Positions 48,142-56,898 of a DNA stretch of 64,000 bases are shown in pieces. Below the pieces are notes generated by a model. The model had not been told where the DNA came from, did not search any database, and saw only the letters and a program-made list of their open reading frames with translations. Position 1 is the first letter of the stretch. Every line of letters begins with the position of its first letter. The stretch is taken from assembly GCF_008297955.1 (NCBI RefSeq), contig NZ_VTPY01000001.1, positions 310,001 through 374,000 of the forward strand. The letters run 5' to 3'. A program made the position numbers and the translations under genes. Source of the stretch: Billgrantia pellis. GTDB taxonomy: Bacteria > Pseudomonadota > Gammaproteobacteria > Pseudomonadales > Halomonadaceae.

Positions 48142-49956
48142 TCATCCATGCAAGGAACGATGAATCGTCTCGGCCAATGTGGCGCTGATGCCAGGGACCC
48201 GAGCCAGCTCTTCGCGGCTCGCCTGCCTGACGCCCTGCAGGCCACCGAAGAAGCGCAGCAACTCACGGCGCCGCTTGGGCCCGATGCCCTCGATGTCCTC
48301 CAGCGCCGAACTGCGCCGGGCCTTGTCGCGCCGGCTGCGATGGCCGGTGATGGCGAAGCGGTGGGCTTCGTCGCGTACGTGCTGGATGAGATGCAGGGCC
48401 GGCGATGCGGGCTCCAGGTCAAGCGTGCGGTCCACGGTCTCGACGAACAAGGTCTCCAGTCCTGCCTTGCGGGTGGTGCCCTTGGCGACGCCGAGCAGGC
48501 GAATGTCATTCAGCCCCAGCTCGGCGAGAATCTCGCGCGCCAGGTTGAGCTGCCCTTTGCCACCGTCAATCAGCAAAATGTCCGGCGCCACTCCCTCACC
48601 CTCCGTCAGGCGTCGGAAGCGGCGGCCCAGCGCCTGGCGCATGGCCGCGTAATCGTCGCCGGCGGCCACGCCTTCGATATTGAAACGTCGATAATCGGAC
48701 TTGCGCGGACCGTTGCGATCGAAGACCACGCAGGAAGCCACGGTCGCCTCGCCATGGCTATGGCTGATGTCGAAGCATTCCAGGCGCTCGGGGGCGGTTT
48801 CCAGACGGAGAGCATCGCGAAGCGCATCGAAACGTCGATCGAGTTCGGTCTGGCTGGCCAAGCGGCTGGCGAGTTGCTGCTCGGCGTTGGTGCGGGCGAG
48901 CTCCAGCCACTGGCTGCGGTGGCCGCGGACCCGGTTCGTGAGGCGAACGCGACGCTCGGCGCGGGTGGTCAGGGCGCTTTCGAGCACGTCGGCATCGGGA
49001 AGCGGCAGGCTGGCGATCACTTCTCTGGGGATGTCTCGCCCATGGCCGAGGTAGTACTGGCTGACGAACTCGCCGAGTAGCTCGGCGGGTTTCAGGCCCA
49101 GGTCATTGCCGGGAGTGTGGTGGCGAGCGCCCAGCAGACGCCCCTGGCGCACCGTCAATACCGAGATGCACAAGGCGCCTTGCCCCTCGGCCAGGGCGAA
49201 GACATCGGCATCGCCCCCTTCGGTGTCGACGAACTGGCGCTGCTGCAACTGGCGGAGATGCTGGATCTGGTCGCGCAGCCGGGCGGCTTCCTCAAAAGCG
49301 AGATTGCGGCTGGCAGCCTCCATGGCCTCGGTGAGTTCTTGCGTGACTTGCTCGCTGCGTCCCTCCAGGCACATCACGGCATGCTCCAAATCGCGACGAT
49401 AGCCGGCTTCGTCGATGTAGCCCACGCAGGGGGCGCTGCAACGGTGGATCTGGTACTGCAGACAGGGGCGGGTGCGATGAGCGAAGACGCTATCCTCGCA
49501 GTTGCGGATGCGAAAGATCTTCTGCATCAGCGAGAGGCTTTCGCGTACCGCGCCGCTGCTGGGATAAGGCCCCAGATAGCGACCGTCGTCGTGGCGCCTT
49601 CGGGCCCGCTTGTACTCGAGGGCGGGGTAGGGGTGACGATCGCTGACGAAGACGAAGGGGTACGACTTGTCGTCACGCAGCAGAATGTTATAGGGCGGGC
49701 GCAGCTCCTTGATCAGCGTCTGTTCGAGCAGCAGCGCCTCGATTTCGCTGCGGGTAACGGTGACCTGAACATCGGCGATGCGCGACACCATGGCCTGGGT
49801 CTTGGTATTGAGTGCGCCTCGGAAATAACTCGCCAGGCGGGCCTTCAGTCGCTTGGCCTTACCGACGTACAAGGTGTCACCCCTTTCGTCGAGCATGCGA
49901 TAGATGCCCGGCGACTGGGTCAGGTTGGAGAGGAACTGCCGTGAATCGAAGATCAT
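48142..49956 (-). CDS. uvrC: UvrABC system protein C
   Basis: 604 residues. It makes both incisions in nucleotide excision repair. The N-terminal GIY-YIG nuclease domain is [25 protein letters not shown]-type [20 protein letters not shown] and [19 protein letters not shown] are UvrC-specific. The C-terminal RNase H-like domain has [19 protein letters not shown] and [13 protein letters not shown]. Two helix-hairpin-helix motifs end it. ATG 49956 matches family starts; an ATG seven codons upstream is possible. The promoter is probably shared with gacA. Confidence 0.97.
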   Translation of the reverse strand: MIFDSRQFLSNLTQSPGIYRMLDERGDTLYVGKAKRLKARLASYFRGALNTKTQAMVSRIADVQVTVTRSEIEALLLEQTLIKELRPPYNILLRDDKSYPFVFVSDRHPYPALEYKRARRRHDDGRYLGPYPSSGAVRESLSLMQKIFRIRNCEDSVFAHRTRPCLQYQIHRCSAPCVGYIDEAGYRRDLEHAVMCLEGRSEQVTQELTEAMEAASRNLAFEEAARLRDQIQHLRQLQQRQFVDTEGGDADVFALAEGQGALCISVLTVRQGRLLGARHHTPGNDLGLKPAELLGEFVSQYYLGHGRDIPREVIASLPLPDADVLESALTTRAERRVRLTNRVRGHRSQWLELARTNAEQQLASRLASQTELDRRFDALRDALRLETAPERLECFDISHSHGEATVASCVVFDRNGPRKSDYRRFNIEGVAAGDDYAAMRQALGRRFRRLTEGEGVAPDILLIDGGKGQLNLAREILAELGLNDIRLLGVAKGTTRKAGLETLFVETVDRTLDLEPASPALHLIQHVRDEAHRFAITGHRSRRDKARRSSALEDIEGIGPKRRRELLRFFGGLQGVRQASREELARVPGISATLAETIHRSLHG

Positions 49957-50005
49957 CGTGGTGCGGCGGTGAAGCATGAACGTTCAGCTTATCAGATCGC
50001 CGTCC

Positions 50006-50653
50006 TCATTGGGTGGTGTCGAAGCCTTCAACCAAGCCATGCTTCAGCCCCAGGTGCGTCAATTCAACGTCGGTCTGTACGCCGAGTTTTTCGAAAATCC
50101 GATAACGGTAGGTATTGACGGTCTTTGGGCTGAGAAACAGACGATCGGAAATTTCCGAGACCCGCTGGCAGTTGACGATCATCATGGCGACCTGCAGCTC
50201 GCGTTGCGAGAGCTGGTCGAAGGGGTTCTCTTCCGAATCGAAGCGAGACAGCACCAGGCGTTGGGCGATATCGGGGCTGATATAGCGATGTCCGGCGAAA
50301 ACGCTGCGGATGGCATCGACCATATCGGATACCTGAGTGTCCTTGCTGATGAAGCCGCCGGCCCCGGCCTCGAGCAGCCGCTGGGCAAAATTGTCCTCCA
50401 TGAAGCCGGTCAGGGCCAGTACACGGACATCGGTATTGTTGCGCATGATCTTGCGGGTCGCTTCCAAACCGCCGATACCGGGCATGCGCAGATCCATGAG
50501 CACGACGTCGGGGTCGAGCTTGCGACTCAGTGTGATGGCTTCCTCGCCGCTGGCAGCCTCGCCAACCACCTCGATGTCCTCTTCGTTTTCCAGCAAGCGA
50601 GCAAGGCTGGTGCGAACCAAGTGGTGATCATCGACTATGAGAACCTTGATCAA
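50006..50653 (-). CDS. gacA: GacA/UvrY-type response regulator
   Basis: 215 residues if TTG 50653 is the start (IKVLIVDDHHLVRTSLARLL), which matches GacA length. An ATG at 50662 would add three residues. The receiver domain has the phospho-acceptor Asp in DVVLMDLRMPGIGGLEA and the conserved Lys in GGFISKDTQVSDM. The C-terminal LuxR HTH is QLSQRELQVAMMIVNCQRVS, ISDRLFLSPKTVNTYRYRIF. It would be phosphorylated by a GacS/BarA-type kinase and switch on small regulatory RNAs. It precedes uvrC, as in E. coli. Confidence 0.95.
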   Translation of the reverse strand: MIKVLIVDDHHLVRTSLARLLENEEDIEVVGEAASGEEAITLSRKLDPDVVLMDLRMPGIGGLEATRKIMRNNTDVRVLALTGFMEDNFAQRLLEAGAGGFISKDTQVSDMVDAIRSVFAGHRYISPDIAQRLVLSRFDSEENPFDQLSQRELQVAMMIVNCQRVSEISDRLFLSPKTVNTYRYRIFEKLGVQTDVELTHLGLKHGLVEGFDTTQ

Positions 50654-50811
50654 GGCTGACATCCTCGTCATAACGAAAAGCGCCCGCGGGCTGAGCGCCT
50701 GCGGAGCCGAATACGGCTTCCGCTGATGTCGAAAGCCGGTTGCGTCTAGAGCAGAGCTTGCCACACTCGCGAGGCGAGGGAAATTGAACCAACTGCCGTT
50801 TTCGCGCAGGG

Positions 50812-50840
50812 TTGACGCCCTGCCGGGTCCCGGATAAGAT
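50812..50840 (+). promoter_or_regulatory. Promoter of tRNA-Ala
   Basis: TTGACG (50812-50817), a 17-base spacer, and TAAGAT (50835-50840) form a near-consensus sigma70 promoter. It lies 30 bases before the tRNA 5' end. Confidence 0.85.
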
Positions 50841-50869
50841 ACGCCTCGTTCTCGCAAGGCGAGACCTGT

Positions 50870-50945
50870 GGGGCCTTAGCTCAGCTGGGAGAGCGCAACA
50901 CTGGCAGTGTTGAGGTCAGCGGTTCGATCCCGCTAGGCTCCACCA
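50870..50945 (+). tRNA. tRNA-Ala(GGC), prophage attachment target
   Basis: GGGGCCT pairs with AGGCTCC, followed by A and an encoded CCA. The D-arm TTAGCTCAGCTGGGAGAGC and the T-arm GCGGTTCGATCCCGC are standard. The anticodon loop CTGGCAG gives GGC. The prophage integrase gene begins 108 bases downstream and points back at it, so the tRNA 3' end is probably the attachment core. The tRNA stays intact. The other attachment site is outside the window. Confidence 0.97.
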
Positions 50946-50962
50946 ACTTATTCCAAAGATTC

Positions 50963-50997
50963 AGCCGCTTAGCGCACCACGCTAGGCGGCTTTTTCT
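50963..50997 (+). terminator. Terminator after tRNA-Ala
   Basis: AGCCGCTTAGCG (50963-50974) and CGCTAGGCGGCT (50980-50991) form a 12-bp stem with one G-T pair and a five-base loop. TTTTTC follows. It may also help stop the leftward int transcript. Confidence 0.85.
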
Positions 50998-51053
50998 TGT
51001 GCCCGTAAAACTCCCGTAAAATTCCCGAAAAACTCTCACCCTAAAACAGCCGC

Positions 51054-52187
51054 TTACGGCGCGCCCAACAGCGCTTTCATTCCTTTCCCCGGGCCTTTGG
51101 CTTCCTGCCAGCGAATGCCGTGACCGTCGAGGTAGTGCTGGGTCATTGCCTCATCTGCGTGCCCCATCAGCACCTGGATGTCGCCGAGGTCGGCGCCGCT
51201 GTCTTCGAGCAGCTTGGAACCGAGCGATCGGATCTCATGAAAGGTAGGGCGCTGGCGCGATTCCAGCTTGGCGATCTCGGGCACCTTGTCGCGCAGTCTG
51301 GCGAATTCCTTGCTGATCATGTCGTCGGTTACCCGGCTCCAGTGGTCGCGCGCCTTGGTCTCGGCGGTGATGCGCTTGTGTACCCGATGGACGATGTAGG
51401 GCGAAACCGGTGGCAGCAGGCGTGACCGCTGTACCAGGTCTTCGATAGCCGGCGTTACCTCGATGGCAACATAAGCGGTATGGCTGCGTGTACGTGTCTT
51501 CTTTCTTATATAGCGCAGGCGTCCATCGACGATATGGTCGTAGCGCGCCGCGGCGACCTCGGCCCGGCCGAACAGGCAGACCAAAGAGAGCTCCATCGCG
51601 ATCTGAAACCAGGGCTCGGCCTTGTCGTAGATGGCCTTGAACTGCCCGGGCGTCAGCCGGCGGCGCTGCTTGCTGTATCCGGCATCGCTCTTGGCCGTAG
51701 GCTCGATGGGGTTCTCGTCCATCCAGCCTTTGGTCCTGGCGTAGTTGAAAACCTGGGAGAGCAGGGCGCGGTGGTAGCGGTAGGGCTCGCCCTTATAGTG
51801 CTCGTCCAGGTACTGAGCGCACCAGCGGGTGGTGATCTGTTCGAGGGGCATGTCGCCGCGGTCTTTGGCTATGCGTTGCAGGGCATAGCGCTTGTTCGCT
51901 CGGGTGCCAGCGGCGAGCTTGCTGCCGCTGTCGACGCGCTCACGCTGAAATTGCTCGATGGCGTGGCCCAGGGTGATGCCGTCGGTTCCTTCGACCCGCG
52001 CCACCAAGTCGGCGCCTTTCACCAAGCGGGCGTTGAGGATCCGCGCGGCTGCTTGAGCCTTGGCCTTATCACTGCCCATGCCGTGGCGCTTGCCGGTGAT
52101 CGGGTTACGGTAGACGTAGGAGCCACCTGATTCGTACAGGTTGGGCTCCAAGCCCTTGTGCTTCCGCTTCCGTGGCCTGGGCGCCAT
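51054..52187 (-). CDS. int: Phage integrase (tyrosine recombinase)
   Basis: 377 residues. The N-terminal arm-binding domain has ESGGSYVYRNPITGKRHGMG. The core-binding SAM-like domain ends about residue 165. The catalytic domain has Arg in VCLFGRAEVAAARYDHI, HEIRSLGSKLLEDSG (H-x-x-R), and LMGHADEAMTQHYLDGHG with His and the nucleophilic Tyr. It should recombine attP with the tRNA-Ala site. Its start overlaps the xis stop. It is the last gene of the leftward operon. Confidence 0.95.
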   Translation of the reverse strand: MAPRPRKRKHKGLEPNLYESGGSYVYRNPITGKRHGMGSDKAKAQAAARILNARLVKGADLVARVEGTDGITLGHAIEQFQRERVDSGSKLAAGTRANKRYALQRIAKDRGDMPLEQITTRWCAQYLDEHYKGEPYRYHRALLSQVFNYARTKGWMDENPIEPTAKSDAGYSKQRRRLTPGQFKAIYDKAEPWFQIAMELSLVCLFGRAEVAAARYDHIVDGRLRYIRKKTRTRSHTAYVAIEVTPAIEDLVQRSRLLPPVSPYIVHRVHKRITAETKARDHWSRVTDDMISKEFARLRDKVPEIAKLESRQRPTFHEIRSLGSKLLEDSGADLGDIQVLMGHADEAMTQHYLDGHGIRWQEAKGPGKGMKALLGAP

Positions 52188-52402
52188 CAGTGTTCTCCCA
52201 TCCCCTGGAGCACCTCGTCAGCGAGCTCATTGCCGGTCATATTGCGCTCAGCATCCAGATCGATGAACCAGGCGCCGCCAATCTTCTTGGCCGGAAGTAC
52301 GCCTTCACGACACCACTTTCGGATAGTCGACATTGCCGGTGGCGTGCCTGCGAAACGCGCCTTGCGCCACTGGTCCGGATCCATGAGTTTGCCTGTCGCC
52401 AT
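52187..52402 (-). CDS. xis: Probable excisionase (MerR-like small DNA-binding protein)
   Basis: 71 residues. WRKARFAGTPPAMSTIRKWC and REGVLPAKKIGGAWFIDLDA form a winged-helix of the Xis/MerR type: a recognition helix and the VLPAxKxGxxWFID wing. It overlaps the integrase start codon, the usual xis-int coupling. It would bend attachment-site DNA and direct Int towards excision. No enzyme motifs are present. The family call rests on the wing pattern and position. Confidence 0.8.
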   Translation of the reverse strand: MATGKLMDPDQWRKARFAGTPPAMSTIRKWCREGVLPAKKIGGAWFIDLDAERNMTGNELADEVLQGMGEH

Positions 52403-52405
52403 CGA

Positions 52406-52918
52406 TCAGTCTCCCGTATACCGGCGTCCGCCCGGCCCATGGCCGCGGCCGTCTCGCCATTTCTGCTCTTGCTCGCCGATCGCTTGCTGCAGGTGGGCCT
52501 CCAGAGCCTCATTCACGCCAGGCACTGCGTGGACCGCCTTGAGCTGGCGCGTCGCCTGGCTCAGCTCTGACCTGAGGCCAGTGATGATCCCCAGCGCGAC
52601 GTCTGCCAGCTCCCAGAGATCTACCGGCGTTTCGCCATCGCCGCGCACCTTGCCCATTCCGTAGCAACCACCACACGGATTCTCGGCATTGCCTTTGAAC
52701 TGGTCGGTGCCAGCGCCCAGGCAGATCGGGCAATCATCTGTGGCGATCGGGCGCCAGTTGGTTTCCCAGTCCTTCGCCGTGGTAGCCGTGTCGACCTTTC
52801 GATCCAGGTCGCGATAGACGACGATCATCTGTGCTTCGAGCGAGACATCGCCGTTGTAGTGGGCGAGCATAGCGAAGCGCCCCCCGTGGGTGGCGTGGGT
52901 GTGGGTGGGCTTGGTCAT
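52406..52918 (-). CDS. Phage protein with Cys-rich zinc-finger-like segment
   Basis: 170 residues. The first 50 residues have YNGDVSLEAQMIVVYRDLDR. The middle carries DDCPICLGAGTDQFKGN and NPCGGCYGMGKVRGDG, two CxxCxGxG knuckles as in DnaJ-type zinc modules. The rest is helical with a Gly/Arg-rich C-terminus. I do not recognise the family. Its start overlaps the dcm stop (ATGA), so it is translated with the methyltransferase. Confidence 0.7.
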   Translation of the reverse strand: MTKPTHTHATHGGRFAMLAHYNGDVSLEAQMIVVYRDLDRKVDTATTAKDWETNWRPIATDDCPICLGAGTDQFKGNAENPCGGCYGMGKVRGDGETPVDLWELADVALGIITGLRSELSQATRQLKAVHAVPGVNEALEAHLQQAIGEQEQKWRDGRGHGPGGRRYTGD

Positions 52919-54270
52919 GCCGCGGCTCTCTCCGCTGTCGCCATGAACCGGCGTTCGTGGGTGAAGTTGGCCTCGACGATGGCGCGGGCCAGCGGCGGGC
53001 AGACGCTGTTGCCGATCAGGCGCACCTGGTGGCGCTTGGCCAGCGGCTTGCCGTCGATCTCGGCAAACTGGTAGCGATCAGGGAAGCCCTGGGCCTTGGC
53101 CAGTTCGTGCGGCTGAAACATACGAGTACCGATGTCGGTGATGGCGTAGCTCTCGCCGTCGATCGTGACGGTGACCAGCTGGAAGCGATCGGTGGTGGTA
53201 ACCGTGGGCAGTGGCTTGTGTAGGTCTCGCCCTGTCTCGCCCGAACCGGTGCTGTAGTAGGGCGCGAGGAAAGCGGCGACCAGGGCCGGCTTTTTGCCGC
53301 TGACTTGGGCAGCCGGCGTCAGCGATACGGTGACGAGACCGTTGTGATCCGTGGCGGTGATGGTGGGCAGCGGTTTGCGCAGATCATCCCCGATCACGCC
53401 GGTGTAGTGCTTGGCCACGAACGCGGCTACTTTGCTCGACTGGTCTTGGGTGCTCGGTTGTACCGGCGCAATGAAGGGATCGTCTGCCTGGACCACGAAG
53501 CGCATCACGCCGCTGGCGATCCGGTCCAGGGTGGCAGCGGCAAGCGGCTTCTTGCGATCGAAGATCGAGGGACAAGGGACGCTCCAGTCAATGCACTCGG
53601 CGGCCTGACGCCAGGGCTTGAGCAGACCGCGCTTGACTGCCAGCGATTCCGGGTCGCCGTGGGTAGGCTTGGGCCAGACGATCGGCAGACCATCGCGGCG
53701 AGCGATCAGGAAGAGGCGCTTGCGGATGGTCGGGGCGCCGTAATCGCAGGCGCGCAGGATTCGCCAGTCTACCTGGTAGCCGTGCCGGTTGAGCGCTCGG
53801 ACGAAGCCCCGGAAGGTCTGGCCCTTGCGCGCCGGGTCCGGCCGGCATTTGCCGTCGGCGCCCTTGACCAGCGGCCCCCAATCCAGAAACTCTTCAACGT
53901 TTTCCAGTACCCCGGCGCGGAACTTTGCTTTTGCGGCCCAGCGGGACATTACCCAAGCCAGCACGCGCACACTCTTGCTAACTGGCCGCCCGCCCTTGGC
54001 CTTGCTGTGATGGCGACAATCAGGCGAGAACCACGCCAGCCCGACCGGCATGCCGTGTACAGCCTGCTCGGGATCGATGTCCCACACGTCAGCCACGGCG
54101 TGCTCGCTGCCCGGATGGTTTGCGGTGTGGACGGCTATGGCAGTCACATCGTGGTTGATGGCGAGATCTACCGGGCGGCCCAGGGCCTGCTCGATGCCCT
54201 CGCTGGCGCCGCCGCCGCCGGCGAAGTTATCGACCACCATCTCGTGGCCAAAGAGGTTGAGGCTGCTCAC
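52915..54270 (-). CDS. Phage DNA cytosine-5 methyltransferase
   Basis: 451 residues from GTG 54270. Motif I is VVDNFAGGGGASEGIEQALG. Motif IV is GLAWFSPDCRHHSKAKGG with catalytic C85. Motif VI is GVLENVEEFLDW, motif VIII is GAPTIRKRLFLIARRDGLP, and motif X is LIGNSVCPPLARAIVEANF. The PDC-type motif IV is the form common in phage enzymes. It probably modifies phage DNA to escape host restriction. The open frame upstream of GTG belongs to another reading frame of the preceding gene, with which it overlaps (GTGA). Specificity is unknown. Confidence 0.92.
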   Translation of the reverse strand: MSSLNLFGHEMVVDNFAGGGGASEGIEQALGRPVDLAINHDVTAIAVHTANHPGSEHAVADVWDIDPEQAVHGMPVGLAWFSPDCRHHSKAKGGRPVSKSVRVLAWVMSRWAAKAKFRAGVLENVEEFLDWGPLVKGADGKCRPDPARKGQTFRGFVRALNRHGYQVDWRILRACDYGAPTIRKRLFLIARRDGLPIVWPKPTHGDPESLAVKRGLLKPWRQAAECIDWSVPCPSIFDRKKPLAAATLDRIASGVMRFVVQADDPFIAPVQPSTQDQSSKVAAFVAKHYTGVIGDDLRKPLPTITATDHNGLVTVSLTPAAQVSGKKPALVAAFLAPYYSTGSGETGRDLHKPLPTVTTTDRFQLVTVTIDGESYAITDIGTRMFQPHELAKAQGFPDRYQFAEIDGKPLAKRHQVRLIGNSVCPPLARAIVEANFTHERRFMATAERAAA

Positions 54271-54584
54271 GCCGCTGCCTCCATGCCAACCTTGCCCAGA
54301 TCCGCCAGGCGCGCCGCAGTGAGGTGCCGCATGCCCGGGCGGCCCAGCGCTTCGGCAATGATGTCGCTGCGGCTGTACGTCGGTGCAGACCTGCCTTCGC
54401 GCAGGTGTTCGGGCTGGCGCCGTTCGTCGACCGGCTTGATCAGATCCAGGCCACGCTTGCCGGCGCGGTACCGGCAAGTCACGGTGTTGGATCTCAGGTC
54501 GTAGCGGTCTGCCAGGACGGCCAGCGGGACTTCGTCGCCGCGGTGCGGGTCTTTGACTATCCGTACATTCTTGGTGCGTGCCAT
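54267..54584 (-). CDS. Phage hypothetical protein, basic
   Basis: 105 residues, rich in Arg and Lys. KDPHRGDEVPLAVLADRYDL followed by RSNTVTCRYRAGKRGLDLIK resembles a small HTH-like DNA-binding fold (VPLAVLADRYDLRSNTV). I do not recognise a family. Its stop overlaps the GTG start of the methyltransferase gene (GTGA), so it is translationally coupled to it. The gene upstream is rdgC. It may control the methyltransferase, but that is a guess. Confidence 0.6.
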   Translation of the reverse strand: MARTKNVRIVKDPHRGDEVPLAVLADRYDLRSNTVTCRYRAGKRGLDLIKPVDERRQPEHLREGRSAPTYSRSDIIAEALGRPGMRHLTAARLADLGKVGMEAAA

Positions 54585-54598
54585 TTTTCTTCTCGCCT

Positions 54599-55525
54599 TC
54601 AGTTGCCGTTGACACCTAACGCTGCCTCGCCACCCATCCAGACGATCAGCTGGTCGATGCTGGCGCCCAGGGCACGGGTCATGAGCAGGAAGTCGGCCTC
54701 GAAGCGCACGATGGCGTCGCCGTCGTCTTCGGTTTCGCTGGCCTCGTCGAGTAGGGCGTCATCGAATCGGATGCCCTTGATGGCTAGATCGTCGTGGAGC
54801 ACAAAACCCATCTGACCTTCGATCTGCAGGGCGAGCTGGCTGGCCTGGCGACCGGTGGCGAGCAGCTGCTGCATGTCGTCGCTGTCGAGGTCGACCTGGC
54901 GGCCACGCACCACGCCGTCGTCGCCCTTGGCCTTGAGCTCCACCTTGTCGCCCAACAGCAGCGAGGCGGGGCGGCTGGCCTCGTCGACTAGCCACTGTGT
55001 CATGGCGCGCATGGGCAGGGTCTGGGTGGCCAGCGGCGTGACCTTGAGGCTGCCTAGGGTTTCGCGCAGCAGGTCGAGGGCCTCCTCGGCACGCTTGCGG
55101 CTGGACGTATTCACGGCGATCAGGCTTCGGGTGGTGTCCCACCACAGGTCGATGCGCTGGCGCTTGATGTGCGACTTGGGCAGCAGCTCCTCGTAGGCCT
55201 GTTCCTTGAGCTCCTGCTTGACGCGCCGATGCACCGGTAAGCCTGTCTGGCGTTCAATCTCGGCGGCGCGCTCGGCGACTTCTTCACGCACCACCGCGGC
55301 GGGCAGGATGCGTTCCTGGCGCTCAGCGGCGATGAGGCGTTGCCCCTGCAGCTCATGCAGGAGCGCGGTACCGGCACGGCCGGCAGGCTGGGTCCAGCCG
55401 ATGCGCCGCGCTTCCTGCCTGCCGATCAGGCAGGCGGCTTGCCCAGCCAAGGACTCTTCCAGGGTGCCGGCGTCGAGCTGGGGTTGGTCATGCAAGCGAT
55501 ACAGGTGAAGGTTCTTGAACCACAT
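54599..55525 (-). CDS. rdgC: Recombination-associated protein RdgC
   Basis: 308 residues, near the usual 300. MWFKNLHLYRLHDQPQLDAG, then IGWTQPAGRAG, and AEIERQTGLPVHRRVKQELK are typical of RdgC. LPKSHIKRQRIDLWWDT and AMTQWLVDEASRPASLLLGD follow. RdgC forms a ring on DNA and limits RecA loading. Host genomes usually carry it on the chromosome; here it lies in the prophage operon between small phage genes. It may dampen RecA and so SOS and excision. A second, host copy outside the window is likely. Confidence 0.93.
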   Translation of the reverse strand: MWFKNLHLYRLHDQPQLDAGTLEESLAGQAACLIGRQEARRIGWTQPAGRAGTALLHELQGQRLIAAERQERILPAAVVREEVAERAAEIERQTGLPVHRRVKQELKEQAYEELLPKSHIKRQRIDLWWDTTRSLIAVNTSSRKRAEEALDLLRETLGSLKVTPLATQTLPMRAMTQWLVDEASRPASLLLGDKVELKAKGDDGVVRGRQVDLDSDDMQQLLATGRQASQLALQIEGQMGFVLHDDLAIKGIRFDDALLDEASETEDDGDAIVRFEADFLLMTRALGASIDQLIVWMGGEAALGVNGN

Positions 55526-55535
55526 GGTGTTGTCC

Positions 55536-55781
55536 TCAGATGATTCGGCCCAGGGCCGCGTAGATGAGCCGATCGATCAGTTCGAGCGCTCTGTCGTCGT
55601 CACCGCGGCGCCTGGCTTCGAAGCAGGCTTCAGCTAGCTCGACGGTGCCTTTGCCCTCTATGGGGTCAAAGCCCTCGGGCAGGGTGTCTGCGCTAGCGCC
55701 TCGCCGTCTGAGCTCTTCCCGCAAATCATCCGTATCGAATTCGTCAAGTTCGACGTCGACATCAACGGTGATGTAAGGCAT
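55536..55781 (-). CDS. Phage hypothetical protein, acidic
   Basis: 81 residues, strongly acidic (VDVDVELDEFDTDDLREELR), with a helical second half (AEACFEARRRGDDDRALELI). It starts with MPYITVDVD. No known family is visible. It lies between the signal-anchor protein and rdgC in the leftward operon. Confidence 0.6.
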   Translation of the reverse strand: MPYITVDVDVELDEFDTDDLREELRRRGASADTLPEGFDPIEGKGTVELAEACFEARRRGDDDRALELIDRLIYAALGRII

Positions 55782-55790
55782 GGCTATCTC

Positions 55791-56108
55791 CTACTGCTGC
55801 GCCAGCTGCCGCTGGGCTTGGGTGGCAGGGAAGGCGCTCGGGCTAGCGATACGGAACTCTGCGCCCGCAGGCCGCATGCCGGGGCACTGCTCGGCGGCGA
55901 TGCCGCGGTAGTCGGGCTGGCCGGTGCGTTGGCTAGCCGGTACGCCACGGGCTTCTTCCGCCGCCCAAATAGCAGCGTCTTGGCAGTACTGTTCCAGGCT
56001 GGCGCTGGCGACCTTGGTGTCGTGGCGTGTAACCCAGCTCAGGGCGGCGATAAGGGCGGCCACGGCGAGGATGGCCAGGGCGCGATTGATGGCGGTGCGT
56101 GGTGTCAT
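55791..56108 (-). CDS. Phage protein with N-terminal membrane helix
   Basis: 105 residues from ATG 56108. One hydrophobic helix (ALAILAVAALIAALSWVTRH) at the N-terminus is followed by a soluble periplasmic-type domain with two Cys (LEQYCQDAAIWAAEEARGVP, AEQCPGMRPAGAEFRIA). The start overlaps the stop of the next upstream gene as ATGA. The function is unknown. Confidence 0.6.
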   Translation of the reverse strand: MTPRTAINRALAILAVAALIAALSWVTRHDTKVASASLEQYCQDAAIWAAEEARGVPASQRTGQPDYRGIAAEQCPGMRPAGAEFRIASPSAFPATQAQRQLAQQ

Positions 56109-56416
56109 GCGACCTCCAGTCCGATGGTGGTTGTGGTAGTGCTTAGGCAGATAGCGCCACTCAGGTGGGCTTGCCACAGCAGGTCGCGCAGGCGATTACG
56201 CGCGCCCTGGGCGCTTGGGGCAGGCGCTGACATGGTGATCACCACCTGAACTCCTTCTGCCGTGACGAAAGCGGGCCACCAGCCGGGCTGCGTTTCCGCC
56301 GGCACGGCATCGATCTGAGTGTCGGGGTGAGTGATTCCCTGATGCTGGGCGTAGTAGCGCCAGCAGCTGATCAGGGCGCCCACCGGGTAACGGCGTGGGG
56401 CGAAGTAGGCGCTCAT
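56105..56416 (-). CDS. Phage hypothetical protein
   Basis: 103 residues. YPVGALISCWRYYAQHQGIT and GWWPAFVTAEGVQVVITMS point to a compact alpha/beta fold, with no known motif. It ends TTTIGLEVA. It overlaps both neighbours in ATGA fashion, so it is part of one coupled operon. The function is unknown. Confidence 0.6.
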   Translation of the reverse strand: MSAYFAPRRYPVGALISCWRYYAQHQGITHPDTQIDAVPAETQPGWWPAFVTAEGVQVVITMSAPAPSAQGARNRLRDLLWQAHLSGAICLSTTTTTIGLEVA

Positions 56417-56667
56417 GACTGGCCACCGTTGTTCTGCTGGCCTTCGATCTCGCGCGCCAGGGCCTCGGCGCTACTGCCCATGCGGTCGAGTACATCAGCG
56501 GTATCGGCTTGGTTGCGGAGCCTGGCGAGCTCGCGCTCTAGGTTCTGGCACCTCGCTTCCAGCTCCCGGCACTTCACCTGGGCGAGGCGGCGCTCTTCAC
56601 CCGCCTTCACAAGGCGAGCTTCGAGATACCTGGTTCTTGCCTGCAACTGTTCAATATCGGTTGTCAT
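56413..56667 (-). CDS. Phage hypothetical coiled-coil protein
   Basis: 84 residues, almost wholly one coiled coil: QLQARTRYLEARLVKAGEER, AQVKCRELEARCQNLERELA. Heptads run from residue 5 to about 65. It is coupled (ATGA) to the next gene downstream. The function is unknown; it may be an oligomerising or scaffold protein. Confidence 0.6.
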   Translation of the reverse strand: MTTDIEQLQARTRYLEARLVKAGEERRLAQVKCRELEARCQNLERELARLRNQADTADVLDRMGSSAEALAREIEGQQNNGGQS

Positions 56668-56676
56668 GCTGGCGCC

Positions 56677-56895
56677 TCACTTCAGCCGGATGTAGGTCGG
56701 GAACTTGGTGATGACGCAATCGCGGGCTTCCTGTGAAACCACCGCACCCTGTTTAGCGGGGCGAATCACCGTGATGATTTCGAGAGAGGCGCCCTTGGCC
56801 AGAGTGGCGCGCGCCAACTGAGAGGTTTGGGCATCGGAAAGCTGCTTTCCGGCGCTTTCCAGCGCTTCCTCGATGGTTGTGATGGTGTTAGCCAC
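56677..56895 (-). CDS. Phage hypothetical small protein
   Basis: 72 residues. TTIEEALESAGKQLSDAQTS and RATLAKGASLEIITVIRPAK are followed by DCVITKFPTYIRLK. No known domain is seen. It lies 3 bases after the LuxR-HTH gene, second in the leftward operon. Confidence 0.55.
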   Translation of the reverse strand: MANTITTIEEALESAGKQLSDAQTSQLARATLAKGASLEIITVIRPAKQGAVVSQEARDCVITKFPTYIRLK

Positions 56896-56898
56896 GGC

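Noticed and set aside
53305..54504. 399-codon frame antisense to the cytosine methyltransferase
   Set aside because: The methyltransferase motifs on the other strand are clear, and this frame has no ribosome-binding site or recognisable domain.
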